A stretch of DNA of 64,000 bases from Antilocapra americana (Eukaryota; Chordata; Mammalia; Artiodactyla; Antilocapridae). Below are positions 53,901 through 64,000 of the stretch, piece after piece. Made by a program: the position numbers and the translations under genes. Within the stretch, counting starts at the first letter, position 1. Each line of letters begins with the position of its first letter. Under the pieces are notes generated by a model. The model saw nothing but the letters and a program-made list of their open reading frames with translations, had not been told where the DNA came from and ran no database searches. The stretch covers positions 99,285 to 163,284 of the forward strand of contig ML661756.1 of the NCBI GenBank assembly GCA_007570785.1. The letters are read 5' to 3'.

Positions 53901-56127
53901 CATAATCTTATTGTGGTTTTGACTTGCATTTCTCCAGTGACTAACAATGTTGAGCATGTTTCATGTGCTTATTGGATATTTTTATGCCATCTTTATTTAA
54001 GTGATTTGTCCATTTTAAATTTAATTATTTGTCTGTTTAATGTTAAATATTATATATTCTGGATATAAGCTACTTGTCAGATGTATGATTTGCAAATCCC
54101 ATTCTCTGATTAATTTTTCACTTTTTTAATAACATGCTTTGAGTTACAAAAGGCTTCAATTTTTGTGAAGTTGAGATTATCTATTATCGCTTGTACTCTG
54201 GGTGTCATATCTGAGAAAGTTTTGTAGAACTCAAAGTCAAAAAAAGTTACTACTATGTTTTAATTTAAGAGTTTTATAGTCTTATCTCTTATGTGTAGCT
54301 CTTAGATTCATTTTGGAGTAATTCTTTATACCTGATAAGGAAGGAGTTCAAGAGCATTTGGTGAAAATATTCTTTCTACATTGAATTATCTTACCACTCT
54401 TGTCAAAAATCAATTGCCTGTAGAAATCTGTATTTATTTGGGATCCCAATTTTGCTCCATATATTCCCCCTTTCCTTTTTCCAATACCAAGCTGCTTTGA
54501 TTATGACATCGTTGTAGGAAATTTAGATATTGGGAAATATGGAAGTTCCAAATTTGTCTTTCTTATCAAGGTTGTTTTGACAATTCTGGTTTCTGGGTGC
54601 CTTGAATTTCCACATGGATTTTAGTATTAGGTTGTCAATTTCTACAAAAATCCTATTGGAATTTCTATAAGCTTTCCATTGAATCTGTAAATTGCCTTCA
54701 ATAGCATTGTCATCTGAACAGTATTGAGTATTCCAATCTATTATCACAGAGATCCTTCCATTTATTTAAACGTTAACTTATTTTAATGATGTTTTACAGT
54801 TTTCAAGAAGTTTAAAGATTTTCTGCTAATTTTTAAATTTTTTATTATGTACTTTATTCTTTTTGGTACTGTTGTAAATTAAACCGTTTCACTTTTGATT
54901 GTTAATTGCTAGAGTATACAATTGATTCCTTCAGAATTTTTGAATTTGTTGATTAACCTTAATAGTGGATTTCTGGAATTTTGCATGTATAAGATCATTC
55001 CATCTGCAAAGAGACCGTTTAACTTCTTTGTTTCTAATCTGGAAGCATTTTATTTTATTTTCTTGTCTAATTGATCATCTAGAGCTTTTAGTAAAAGTGA
55101 TGAGAGATGGATATCTTTGTCTTGTTCTTGATCTTAAGGGCTGGAAAAATTTAGTCTTTCATCATTAAGTATAATTTTAGTTGTAAATTTTTCATAGATA
55201 CTCTCTGTCAGATTAAGAAAGTTCCCGATCTGATAACAAGATGGCAGAGGAGTAGGTGGACGTGGAGTACATCTCTCTCCATGGATACATCAGGAATACA
55301 CCTTCAGACACAGAAGTGCATGCAGAACACCAGCTGAGAGTGCACAGGAGTCCCTGACCAGTGAAAAATAGTATATAGACCCACCCAAATCTTGGAAGGA
55401 TGAAGGAACTAGAGGGAAAAACAGGAGTGTTAGTAGGACTGGACCTGCCTTTGGCAGGTGGGGGAACTGAAGCAAGGGTCCGATCCCCACTTCAGGGCAA
55501 TTGTCTGAGTCAGAGGAGAAACATCTAAGGCTGAGAGTGAAACAGCTGATCTGTAGCAGCCTAAATGGAATGAGAATCAGACAATCCTTGTGGCAGCCAT
55601 ACATATACCAGGCAGGAACGTGGGTCTCCTGGAAGGGGCAGCAGCTGGGAGCTGGAGTGTAGGGATTGTGGAGCAATCCCAGGGCAATGGCTGCTGTTGA
55701 CTGAAGAGAGATGGATTGAGGGGATGTGAGGGAGGAGATCATGGTGGGAAATGCCTATGGTGGAAAGCCAGGCAGCCACAGAAGCAAGGCAATACTGCTG
55801 AGTCATGGATGAGGGGAGGAGCCATCACAACAATCTCTCTCTCTACACACACCAGCATTGGCAAATGAACATTAGAGAGGTCGGCCCATCAATCGCATCT
55901 GACACACAGAACTACAGAGTAGGACCCCACCCAGGGTGCTCTTTTAAGTGCCAGATGCACCGATCTACAGAACAGGACCCCAGTCAGGGGGGCCCCTCTA
56001 TGTTCCTGATGCACCAAACAACAGAGAAGGAAACCAGGCAAGGAATCCCTCTAAGTGCCTGAATGGGTGGAGCTATAGAGAAAGACCAGCCAAAGAGGCC
56101 TTCTGATTCCCAGCTGCAAGAGGCTCA

Positions 56128-56149
56128 AAAAAAAAAAAAAAAAAAAAAG
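56128..56149 (+). repeat. A-run in L1 5' UTR
   Basis: About 21 consecutive A residues inside the 5' UTR. Too far from any 3' end to be a retrotransposition tail of this L1; it may mark a captured element or simple slippage. Confidence 0.9.
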
Positions 56150-56310
56150 ACTGATAGGGCCATAACTCCTGCCACAGAGGCATTTTGTGTCCCTGAACAG
56201 TTGGTGCCTCCAGTATCCCTGGAAGCCAAGCAACTGTACCACCTTCATTCTCAACTCTCACTGGGGCAGAGCTGCCATGGCAGGGTGGGTGAGGGAATTC
56301 TTGTGTTTAT

Positions 56311-56424
56311 GCATGCAGGGTCGCTTCGGTCCTGTCTGACTCTTTGTGACCTAGTAGATTATGGCTTGCCAGGCTTCTCTGTCAGAGAGGGGGTTCTCCA
56401 GGCAAGAATACTGGACTGTGTTGG
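56311..56424 (-). mobile_element. SINE-derived segment within the L1 5' UTR
   Basis: The plus strand reads GGGTCGCTTCGGTCCTGTCT, then TGACTCTTTGTGACC, then GGTTCTCCAGGCAAGAATAC, which is the antisense 3' body of a Bov-tA-like SINE. It is only about 114 bp, lacks a head and has no visible target duplication. It could be a truncated insertion or a block fixed in this L1 lineage's 5' UTR; the latter is my weak preference. Confidence 0.75.
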
Positions 56425-57099
56425 CCAATAATGGTTACCATACCATTCTATAGCACTACATCTACTGCTACCCTAGCCATCAACCCTCCTGAGTACCTGG
56501 TGCTGCCAAAAGCCCTGCGACCCAAGCAGCTGCACCACTTCCACACATGGCCCTCACTGGGCAAACCCAAGCCCTCCAGAGCAGCCTTAGGTGCTAAACC
56601 CCAGTGGGCAACCCACATGTAGAGGTGGAAAAAAAACACAAGTGAAACCCAAGGCCAGTGTGGCTAAGGACAAAGACCCAAAACCTTCCCATCAGCTGTA
56701 CAAGCTACAGATTAAATCCACACGATCAACTAAGCAGACTCTGTGTCTATGGAATATATAAAAGGCCCCTGAGAACTCCCACAAAAGAAAACACACTAGC
56801 TCTGATAGCTGTGGACATTGGAGGCAAGAAAACAAAGGAGTAGGACCAGATTAGAATCTTAGAATCTTCCACAGCAGGTCCAGAGATCAGTACAGTGTTG
56901 GAGGGCACCCTAAGGAGGCAAAGTGGACTGTGATTCCCAGTGAAGGAAAGGACTCTGACAGTAGAGATTCAAAAAAACAATTGTTATTCTTATTTTTTTA
57001 CTTGTTCTATAGATTCTTTTGGATACCCTCCCCTCCGTTTCACTCCTCTGTTGTAGTTGATGCTTCTATTGTCACTAAGAAAGCCAATTAAGGTTTTGA

Positions 57100-57420
57100 A
57101 CCTTTTTTTTTTTTTCCTTTATCCTCAGACACATTTTTTTTTTTATTGTTGTAAACCTCTGCTTCTACTTTGGGCTTTTGAAGTTCTGTGGAGTTTTCCT
57201 CTTTTTTCTTTTCTTTTCTCTTTTTTTTCCCCTTAATTTCAATTTTTTAAACCTTCTATCTTTTCTACATTTATTCCTTTGTTTGCTTTTCCTACTGTTT
57301 TTTCCCTTGCAGTTAATCTTTAAAGTATATATTATATATATGTATATCTTCTTTATCTACCTCTATTTAACTTTGCATATCAATTCTTTGTTTCTTTCCT
57401 TTCTCTTCTTCCCTCTAAAC
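57100..57420 (+). repeat. Pyrimidine-rich L1 5' UTR stretch
   Basis: A long T- and C-rich region (TTTTTTTTTTCCTTT, CTTTTTTCTTTTCTTTTCTC and similar). It yields a 102-codon plus-strand open stretch (57178-57486) of low complexity (Phe and Leu), which is not a gene. Confidence 0.75.
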
Positions 57421-58191
57421 ATACTTGTTAGTGTTTTTCATTGCTTTATTCTCCAATTAGCACCATGCTTTAGCTTTGTTTTCTAGTTTGTGCTTTAGTT
57501 ATCTTTGTTCTTAAATAGTAAATATAATTTTTAATTCCATTGTTTGCTGGATAAATCTACTGTATTTTATTTTTGTTGGACTGTTTTCACTTTGTTCATG
57601 GATATATATGTATGTGTGTATATTCCTTTATTTTAATTATCATTTGCCTGATTTTGTAACTGCCATTTGTCTGGGGTTCATCTTTGGTTTCTTGTTTTTA
57701 GATATTTGTTTTACTCTCAAACTATTTGTGGAATCTTCATTCCTGACAAGAGATCAAACACTGAGCCTTTGGAGTCGGAGCACTGACTCCAAGACCCTTG
57801 ACTGCCAGAGAACTAACCCTAGGGAGTATCAAATAGTGAGAACACACACAAAGGAAACCACTTGAATACAAGACCTGGCATCACTCAACCATCAGTAGCA
57901 TCCTGTACAGGATTCCTCATCTAAACAACAAACAAAACAGAAATACAAACCCAGTCATCAGCAGACAGGAGTACCACCTCACTCAGTCTTTGCCATCAGA
58001 GGAAAAACAAACAAACAAACAAAAACTCAGCACAAATGTCACCTTATACAAAGTTCACACAAACCATTGGACCAACCTTAGGACGGCAGAAACCAAAAGG
58101 AAGAAAGAATTCAAACCACTTCAAAGAAAGAATTAAACTTTCCTTGAAGCCTGGGAAAAAGAGACCTCAAACACAATAACTTTAAAAAAAA

Positions 58192-58998
58192 ATGAAAAGG
58201 CAGAGAAATACTGCACAGATGAAGGAACAAACTAGAAACACAGAAGTTCAAATAAGGAAATAGGAAAGAAGAGGAAATAGGAAAATTACCTGAAAAAGAA
58301 TTCAGAATAATGATAGCAAAGATGATCAAAAACCTGGAAAACAAAATGTAGAAAAATACAAGAGTCAATTATCAAATACACAGGAAATTAAAGAATAAGC
58401 ATACAGAGACAAATAACACAATTACTTAAACTAAAAATACCCTAGAAGGAATCAAGGGCAGAATATCTGAAGCAGAAGAACGAATCAGTGAGCTGGAAGA
58501 TAAAATGGTGGAAATAACTTCTGAAGCACAGAATAAAGTAAAAAGAATGAAACGAGCTGAGGACAGTCTCAGAGACATCTGGGGGCATACCAAATGCACA
58601 AACATTCGAATTATAGGGGTCTCAGAAGAATAAGAGTAAAAGAAAGTGTATGCGGCAATTTTTGCAGACAATATGGTTGAAAATTTCCCCAACATGGAAA
58701 AGGAAGTGATCAACCAAGTCCAAGAGTCAGAGTCCCATACAAGATAAACCCAAGGAGGAACATGTCAAGACACATATTGATCAAACTAACAAAGACTAAA
58801 CACAAAGAAAGAATATTAAAAGCAGCAAGGGAGAAGCAACAAGTAACATACAAGGGAAACACCATATGGTTAGCAGCTGATCTTTCAGAAGAAACTCTGC
58901 AGGCCAAAAGGGAATGTCAGGATATATTTAAAATACTGAAAGGGAAAAAATCTACAACTGATATTACTGTACTCAACAAGGATCTCATTCAAAATTGA
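58192..58998 (+). pseudogene. L1 ORF1p remnant
   Basis: Remains of the RNA-binding ORF1 protein. From left to right: the basic N-terminus (MKRQRNTAQMKEQTRN at 58192), a coiled-coil part (RISEAEERISELEDKMVEIT, about 58460-58520), the RRM block (IRIIGVSEE) and the C-terminal domain, open from 58762 to 58998 (HILIKLTKTKHKERILKAAR, then WLAADLSEETLQAKRE). Stops occur at about 58261 and 58633, and frame changes separate the blocks. No trimer-forming protein can be made. Confidence 0.85.
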
Positions 58999-59146
58999 TG
59001 GAGAAATCAAAAGCTTTTCAGACGAGCAAAAGTTAAAAGACTTCAACAAAGTTTATACCAACAAACCATCATTAAATGGACTTATATAGTCAAGAAATGC
59101 AACAGAAGAAAAATGATCTACAAAATCAACCCCAGACAATTATAAA

Positions 59147-59232
59147 ATGGCAATAGGAACATATATATAAATAATTACTTTAAATGTAAATAGATCAAAT
59201 GCTCCAACCAAAGACACAGACTAGTTGAATGG

Positions 59233-59265
<33 letters not shown>

Positions 59266-62200
59266 TTTATATTTATATATTTATATGCTGTCTACAAGAA
59301 ATCCACTTCGGATCTAAAGACATGTATAGACTAAAAGCAAAAGAATGGAAAATTATATTCCCTGCAAATGGAAAGCAAAGGATAGCTGGATTAGCAATCA
59401 TCATATCAGAATAAATAGACCTTAAAATAATGAAGAGTTAAAGAAGGACACTACATAATGATCAAGGGATCAATCCAAGAGAAAGACATAACAATTGTAA
59501 ATATCTATGCACTCAACATAGGAGTACCTCAATACATAAAAGAAACACAAACAGACATAAAAGGAAAAATTGACAGTAACACAATAATAGTAAGACAATT
59601 TAACACTCCACTCACACAAATGGACATATCATTAAAACAAAAATTAATAAGGAAACACAAGTCTTAAATGATACATTAGATGAGATGGATCTTATTGATA
59701 TCTTCAGGGCATTCCCTGCAAATGCAGAAGAATACACATTCTTCTCAAGTGAACATGGAACATTCTCCAGGATAGATCACATCTTGTGTCACAAATCAAA
59801 CCTCAGTAAATGTAAGAAAACTGAAATTCTATCAAGCATCTTCTCTGACCACAATAATATGAGACTAGATATCAATTACCAGAAAAAAAAAACTGTAAGA
59901 CACACAAACACATGGAGATTAAACAACATGTTTCTAAATAACCAACAAGTTACTGAAGAAATCAAAAGAGAAATCTAAAAATTTCTAGAAAGAAATAACA
60001 ATGAAAACACCACAATTCAAAACCTATGGGATGCAACAAAAGCAATCCTAAGAGGGAAGTTTATAGCAATGCAATTCAATCTAAAGAAGCAAGAAAACCA
60101 TTGAATAGACAACCTAAATTTGCACCTAAAAAAAACTGGAAAAAGAAGAAGAAAAAAAATAGTAGAAGGAAATAAATCATAAAGATCCAAGCAGAAATAA
60201 ATGAAAAAGAAATGAAACAATAGTAAAAATAAATAAAAGTAAAAGCTAGTTCGTTGAGAAGATAAACAAAATTGACAAACCCTTGGTCAGACTCATCAAG
60301 AAAAAAAAATAGAGAAGAATCAAATCAGCAAAATTAGAAATGAAAAAAGAGAAGTTACAACAGACAATGCAGAAATACAAAGGATTATAAAAGAATGTTA
60401 TGAACAACTGTATGACAATAAAGTGGATAACCTGGAAGAAATGGACAGATTCTGAGAAAAGTTCAATCTTCCAAGAATGAACCAGGAAGAAATAGAAATT
60501 ATGAACACCCCAATTGCAAGCACTGAAACTGAAGCTGTGATAAAACATCTCCCAGAAAACCAAAGCCCAGGACCAAATGGCTTCACAGGAGAATTCTATC
60601 AAACGTTTAGAGAAGAGGTAATGCCTATCCTTATAAATCTCTTTCAAAAAATGGCAGAGAAAGGAACATTTCCAAATTCATCCTACAAGGCCACCATCAC
60701 CCTGATACCAAAACCAGACAAAGACAACACACAGAAAAGAAAGCTACAGGTCAGTATCACTGATGAGCATAGATGCAAAAGTCCTTAACAAAATTTTAGC
60801 AAACAAAATTCAGCAACACATCAGAAAGCTCATACACCATGATCAAGTTGGGTTTATTCCAGGGATTCTTCAACATATGGAAATCAATAAATGAAATACA
60901 CAAGACTAACAAATTGAAAGATAAAAAACAAATGATTATCTCAATAGATGCAGAAAAAGCCTTTGACAAAATTCAGCACCTATTTATATTTAAAACTTTA
61001 CAAAAAATGGGCATAGAAGGAACTTACCTCAAAATAGTAAAGGCAATATATGATAAGCAAATATTATTCTCAATGGTGAAAAACTGAAAGCATTCCCCCT
61101 AAGATCAGAAAGAAGAAAAGGATGTCCACTTATGCCATTATTATTCCACATAGTTCTCAGCAATCAGAGAAGAAAAAGAAATTAAAGGAATCCAGATTGG
61201 AAAAGAGGAAGCAAAACTCTTATTTTTTACAGATAATATGATACTGTACATAGAAAACCCTAAAAATAGTATCAGAAAATTACTAGAGCTAATCAGCACA
61301 CTTACCAAATTTGCAGGATATAAAATCAATAAACAGAAATCACTTGCATTTCTATATACTAAAAATGAAAAATCAGAAAGAACAATTATGGAATCAATCT
61401 CATTCACCATTGTAACAAAAAGAAATAAATATCTAGGAATAAACCTCCCTACGGAGACGAAAGAACTGTACACAGAAAATTATAAGACACTGATGAAAGA
61501 AATCAAAGAGGACATAAATGGAAAGATATTCCATGTTTCTGGGTAGGAAGAATCAATATTGTGAAAAATGACTATACTGTCAAATGCAGTCTACAGATTT
61601 AATGCAATTCCTATCAAATTACCAATGGCATTTTTCACAGAACTAGAGCAGAAAAATTTAAAATTCATATGAAAACAAGAAACACCCCAAATAGCCAAAG
61701 CAGTCTTGAAAAAGAACAGAGCTGGAGGAATTAACCTTTCTGATTTCAGGTTATACTACAAAGCTTCAGTCATCAACACAGTACGATACTGGCACAAAAA
61801 CAGAAATATAGACAAGAGAAACAATATAGAAAGCCCAGAAATAAAGCCATGCACCTATAGGTATCTTATTTTTTTTCAAAAAAGGCAAGAATATACAATG
61901 AGGCAAAGACAGCCGCTTCAATAGATGATCCTGGGAAAACTGGACAGCTATGTGTAAAAGAATGACTTTAAAACACTTCCTAAATACACAAAGATAAACT
62001 CAAAATGGATTAAAGACTTAAATGTAAGACCAGAAGTTATAAAACTCTTAGAGGTAAACATAGGCAGAACACTTGATGACATAAATAAAAGCAAGATCCT
62101 CTATGACCCACCTCCTAGAGTAATGGAAATAAAAGCAAAAGTAAAGAAGTGGGACCTGATTAAATGTAAAAGCCTTTGCACAGCAAAGGAAACTATAAGC

Positions 62201-62950
62201 CAGGTGAAAATACAACCCTCAGAATGGGAGAAAATAATAGCAAATGAAACAACTGACAAAGGATTAATTTCCAAAATATGCAAGTTGCTCATACAACTCA
62301 ATACCAGAAAAACAAATAACCCAATCAAAAAGTGGGAAAAAGACCTACACAGGCATTTCTCCCAAGAAGACATACAGATGGCTAACAAACACATGAAAAG
62401 ATGCTCAACATCGCTCCTTATTAGAGAAATGCAAATCAAAACTACAATGAGATATTACCTCACACTGCTAAATGGCCCTCATCAAAAAGTCTACAAACAA
62501 TAAATGCTGGAAAGGGTGTGGAGAAAATTCACATTGCACTGTTGGTAGGAATGTGAATTGATACAGCCACTATGGAAGACATTATGGAGATTCTGTAAAA
62601 GAAAACTGGGAATAAAACCACCATGTGACCTAGCAATCCCACTCCTAGGCATATATCCTGAGGAAACCAAAACTGAAAAAAACACATGTATCTCATTGTT
62701 CATTGGAGCATTATTTGCAATAGCTAGAACATGGGAAAAAACCTAGATGTCCATCAACAGATGAATGGATAAAGAAGATGTGGTATGTATAAACAATGGA
62801 ATATTATTCAGCCATAAAAAAGAACACATTTGGGTCAGTTCTAATGAGGCTGAAGATCCTAGAACCTATTATACAAAGTGAAGTGAGTCAGAAAGGGAAA
62901 GATAAATACTATATTTTAACACATATATACAGAATCTAGAAAAAATGGTA
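59147..62950 (+). pseudogene. L1 ORF2p remnant (endonuclease and reverse transcriptase)
   Basis: Start ATG at 59147, with a TAA eight codons later at 59168-59170. The endonuclease has LQEIHFGSK (Glu retained), then VRQFNTPL where the family motif carries GDFN, so an active-site Asp is gone, and SIFSDHNNMRL with the SDH motif kept. The RT has PENQSPGPNGFTGEFYQ and [13 protein letters not shown] with the first catalytic Asp kept, but the active-site box near 61231 reads FTDNM in place of F-A-D-D, losing the second Asp. The C-terminal piece 62123-62503 is open for 126 codons. Many stops. Catalytically dead. Confidence 0.88.
59233..59284. repeat. (TA)n(CA)n microsatellite in L1 endonuclease region
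   Basis: TATATATATATATATATA followed by CACACATATATTTATATT. Not part of normal L1 text; it replaces a few codons of ORF2 and shifts the frame. Confidence 0.93.
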
Positions 62951-64000
62951 CTGAAGAATTTACTTATGGGGCAATAATGGAGAAACAGACATACAGAATA
63001 GACTTATGCACATGGGGAGAGGGGAGGAGAAGGTGAGATGTATGGAAAGATTAACATGTAAACTTACATTACCATATGTAAAATAAATAACCAACAGGAA
63101 TTTGCTGTATGGCTCAGGAAATTCAAACAGGGGCTCTGTATCCACCTAGAGGGGTGGGATGGGGAGTGAGATGGAAGGGAGGCTCAAAAGAGAGAGGATA
63201 TATGTATGCCTATGGCTGATTCACGTTGAGGTTTGACAGAAATCAGCACAATTTTGTAAAGCAATTAATCTTCTATAAAAAATAAAATAATTAAAAAATA
63301 ATAAAGTTCCCTTCTGTTTCTAGTTTCTTGTGTATCTTAATCATGACAGTGTGTTGGATTGATCAAAAGTTATTTTCTTTTCTGCTTTATTGAGATGATC
63401 ATTGGATTTTTTTTTTCATTCTATTAAGATGTTGAATTATTTCAACTGATTTTTTTTATGGTAAACCCATCTGGGATAATCTTGGGATAAATCACTCTTG
63501 CTTGTAGGCTGGTTAGTTTGTATATTCCTGAATACTTTTATGTCTTCATTTATTAGAAATATTTTTTTTTATTTTTTTTCCCGACTTGGTATCAGAGAAA
63601 TTATTACTGGCCTTATAGAATGACTTGGATATTTTTTGATAATTATTTGAATAATTGACTTAAATTCTTAAATGATTGGTGGAATTCAGCAGTGAGGTCA
63701 TCTGGTCCTTGTCTCTTTGTGCAAAGTGTTTTGATTACTAATTGAACCTCTTGTTATAGGTAGATTCAGATTTTCTATTTCTTTTAGAGTCACTTTTGGT
63801 ACTTTGTGAATATTTTTCTAAGAATTTATTTCATCTAAGTTATCATATTTGTTTAGTACAATTGTTCATTTGCCATTCATTTGCCTTAAATTCTATTTTT
63901 GTAAGAGCTGTAGTAATGTCTTATTTTCCTTCTTGACTTTAACAGCTTGTCTTCTCTGTTTTTCTCGGTCAGTCTACCTAATGTTTTATCTGTTTTTTTT

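Larger units (their letters stand above)
55227..63302 (+). mobile_element. Full-length ruminant L1, coding-defective
   Basis: An 8076-bp L1 inserted in the old antisense L1. The target duplication is AAAGTTCCC (55218-55226 and 63303-63311), perhaps one to three bases longer. Layout: long 5' UTR (55227 to about 58190) starting CGATCTGATAACAAGATGGC; ORF1 remnant; ORF2 remnant from 59147; 3' UTR and A-rich tail ending near 63302. The complete 5' end shows full reverse transcription. Both ORFs have many stops, so this copy is old for a full-length element. The TA-rich stretch at 59233-59284 lies within the endonuclease coding region. Confidence 0.93.
52803..64000 (-). mobile_element. Old L1 (L1M-type), antisense, split by a younger L1
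   Basis: Blocks 52803-55226 and 63303-64000 read continuously as an ancient antisense L1: 3' UTR (52803-53400), ORF2 C-terminal and RT (53400-55226, with landmarks such as TTGACTTGCATTTCTCCAGT and GGAATTTCTATAAGC...GAATCTGTAAATTG), then further toward ORF2's middle beyond the insertion (GGTAAACCCATCTGGGATAA). Continues past the window. Interrupted by a Bov-A piece at about 53830-53900 and by the 8.1 kb L1. Confidence 0.87.

Noticed and set aside
57178..57486. 102-codon Phe/Leu-rich membrane-like protein
   Set aside because: It is the translation of a pyrimidine-rich low-complexity part of the L1 5' UTR.
1..64000. CRISPR array, operon, phage or bacterial defence system
   Set aside because: There are no regularly spaced repeats, no compact gene clusters and no prokaryotic coding style. 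All repeated units are vertebrate transposons.

Overview
The window is repeat-dominated, AT-rich nuclear DNA from a ruminant, almost certainly a bovid. The evidence is the transposon set: many BovB (RTE-type) LINEs, tRNA-Glu-headed Bov-tA SINEs, Bov-A-type fragments, a CHR-type SINE, ruminant-type L1 copies and class II endogenous retroviral LTRs. I cannot tell cattle, sheep, goat or another bovid apart by eye. I find no host protein-coding gene, no standalone RNA gene and no CRISPR array. Nearly every recognisable reading frame belongs to a transposon or a dead provirus.

Layout. 1-0.8 kb is a BovB 3' end. 0.8-6.2 kb is mostly unique or ancient sequence (MER5-like, one SINE, old L1). 6.2-8.3 kb is an antisense BovB split by a SINE. 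8.4-13.6 kb is one old sense L1 broken up by a SINE and two BovBs. 13.6-21.6 kb holds an L2, a CHR SINE and Bov-tA SINEs in otherwise plain sequence. 21.65-28.04 kb is an antisense BovB of about 3.1 kb spread over 6.4 kb by a solo LTR and two further BovBs. 28-35.4 kb has SINEs, L1 3' ends and a MER/hAT-like remnant. 35.4-49.2 kb is the centrepiece: a near full-length antisense BovB split by a 10.65 kb betaretrovirus-like provirus. That provirus contains a BovB in pol, an antisense solo LTR and a tiny L1 tail in env, a probable third type of LTR near gag, and a 1.1 kb segment I cannot identify. 49.2-52 kb has a MIR, a SINE and three more BovB pieces. 52.8-64 kb is an old antisense L1 split by an 8.1 kb sense L1 that appears full length.

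The elements do not work together as a pathway. They form a stratified record of insertions. Eight junction pairs with visible target-site duplications give relative ages directly: old BovB, then the ERV, then the younger BovB, solo LTR and L1 tail inside it. The provirus is defective in gag, pro, pol and env. The full-length L1 has lost catalytic residues in both its endonuclease and its reverse transcriptase. The best-preserved frame is a 393-codon BovB reverse transcriptase piece inside the ERV.

I did not find a new biological system. The items most worth checking are the multi-layer nest at 35.4-49.2 kb, the unexplained segment at 41.77-42.89 kb, and the repeated insertion of BovB into BovB. 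Boundaries are by eye, good to a few bases where a duplication is visible and to tens of bases elsewhere. Family names are recognition from memory of the consensus, not a database search.
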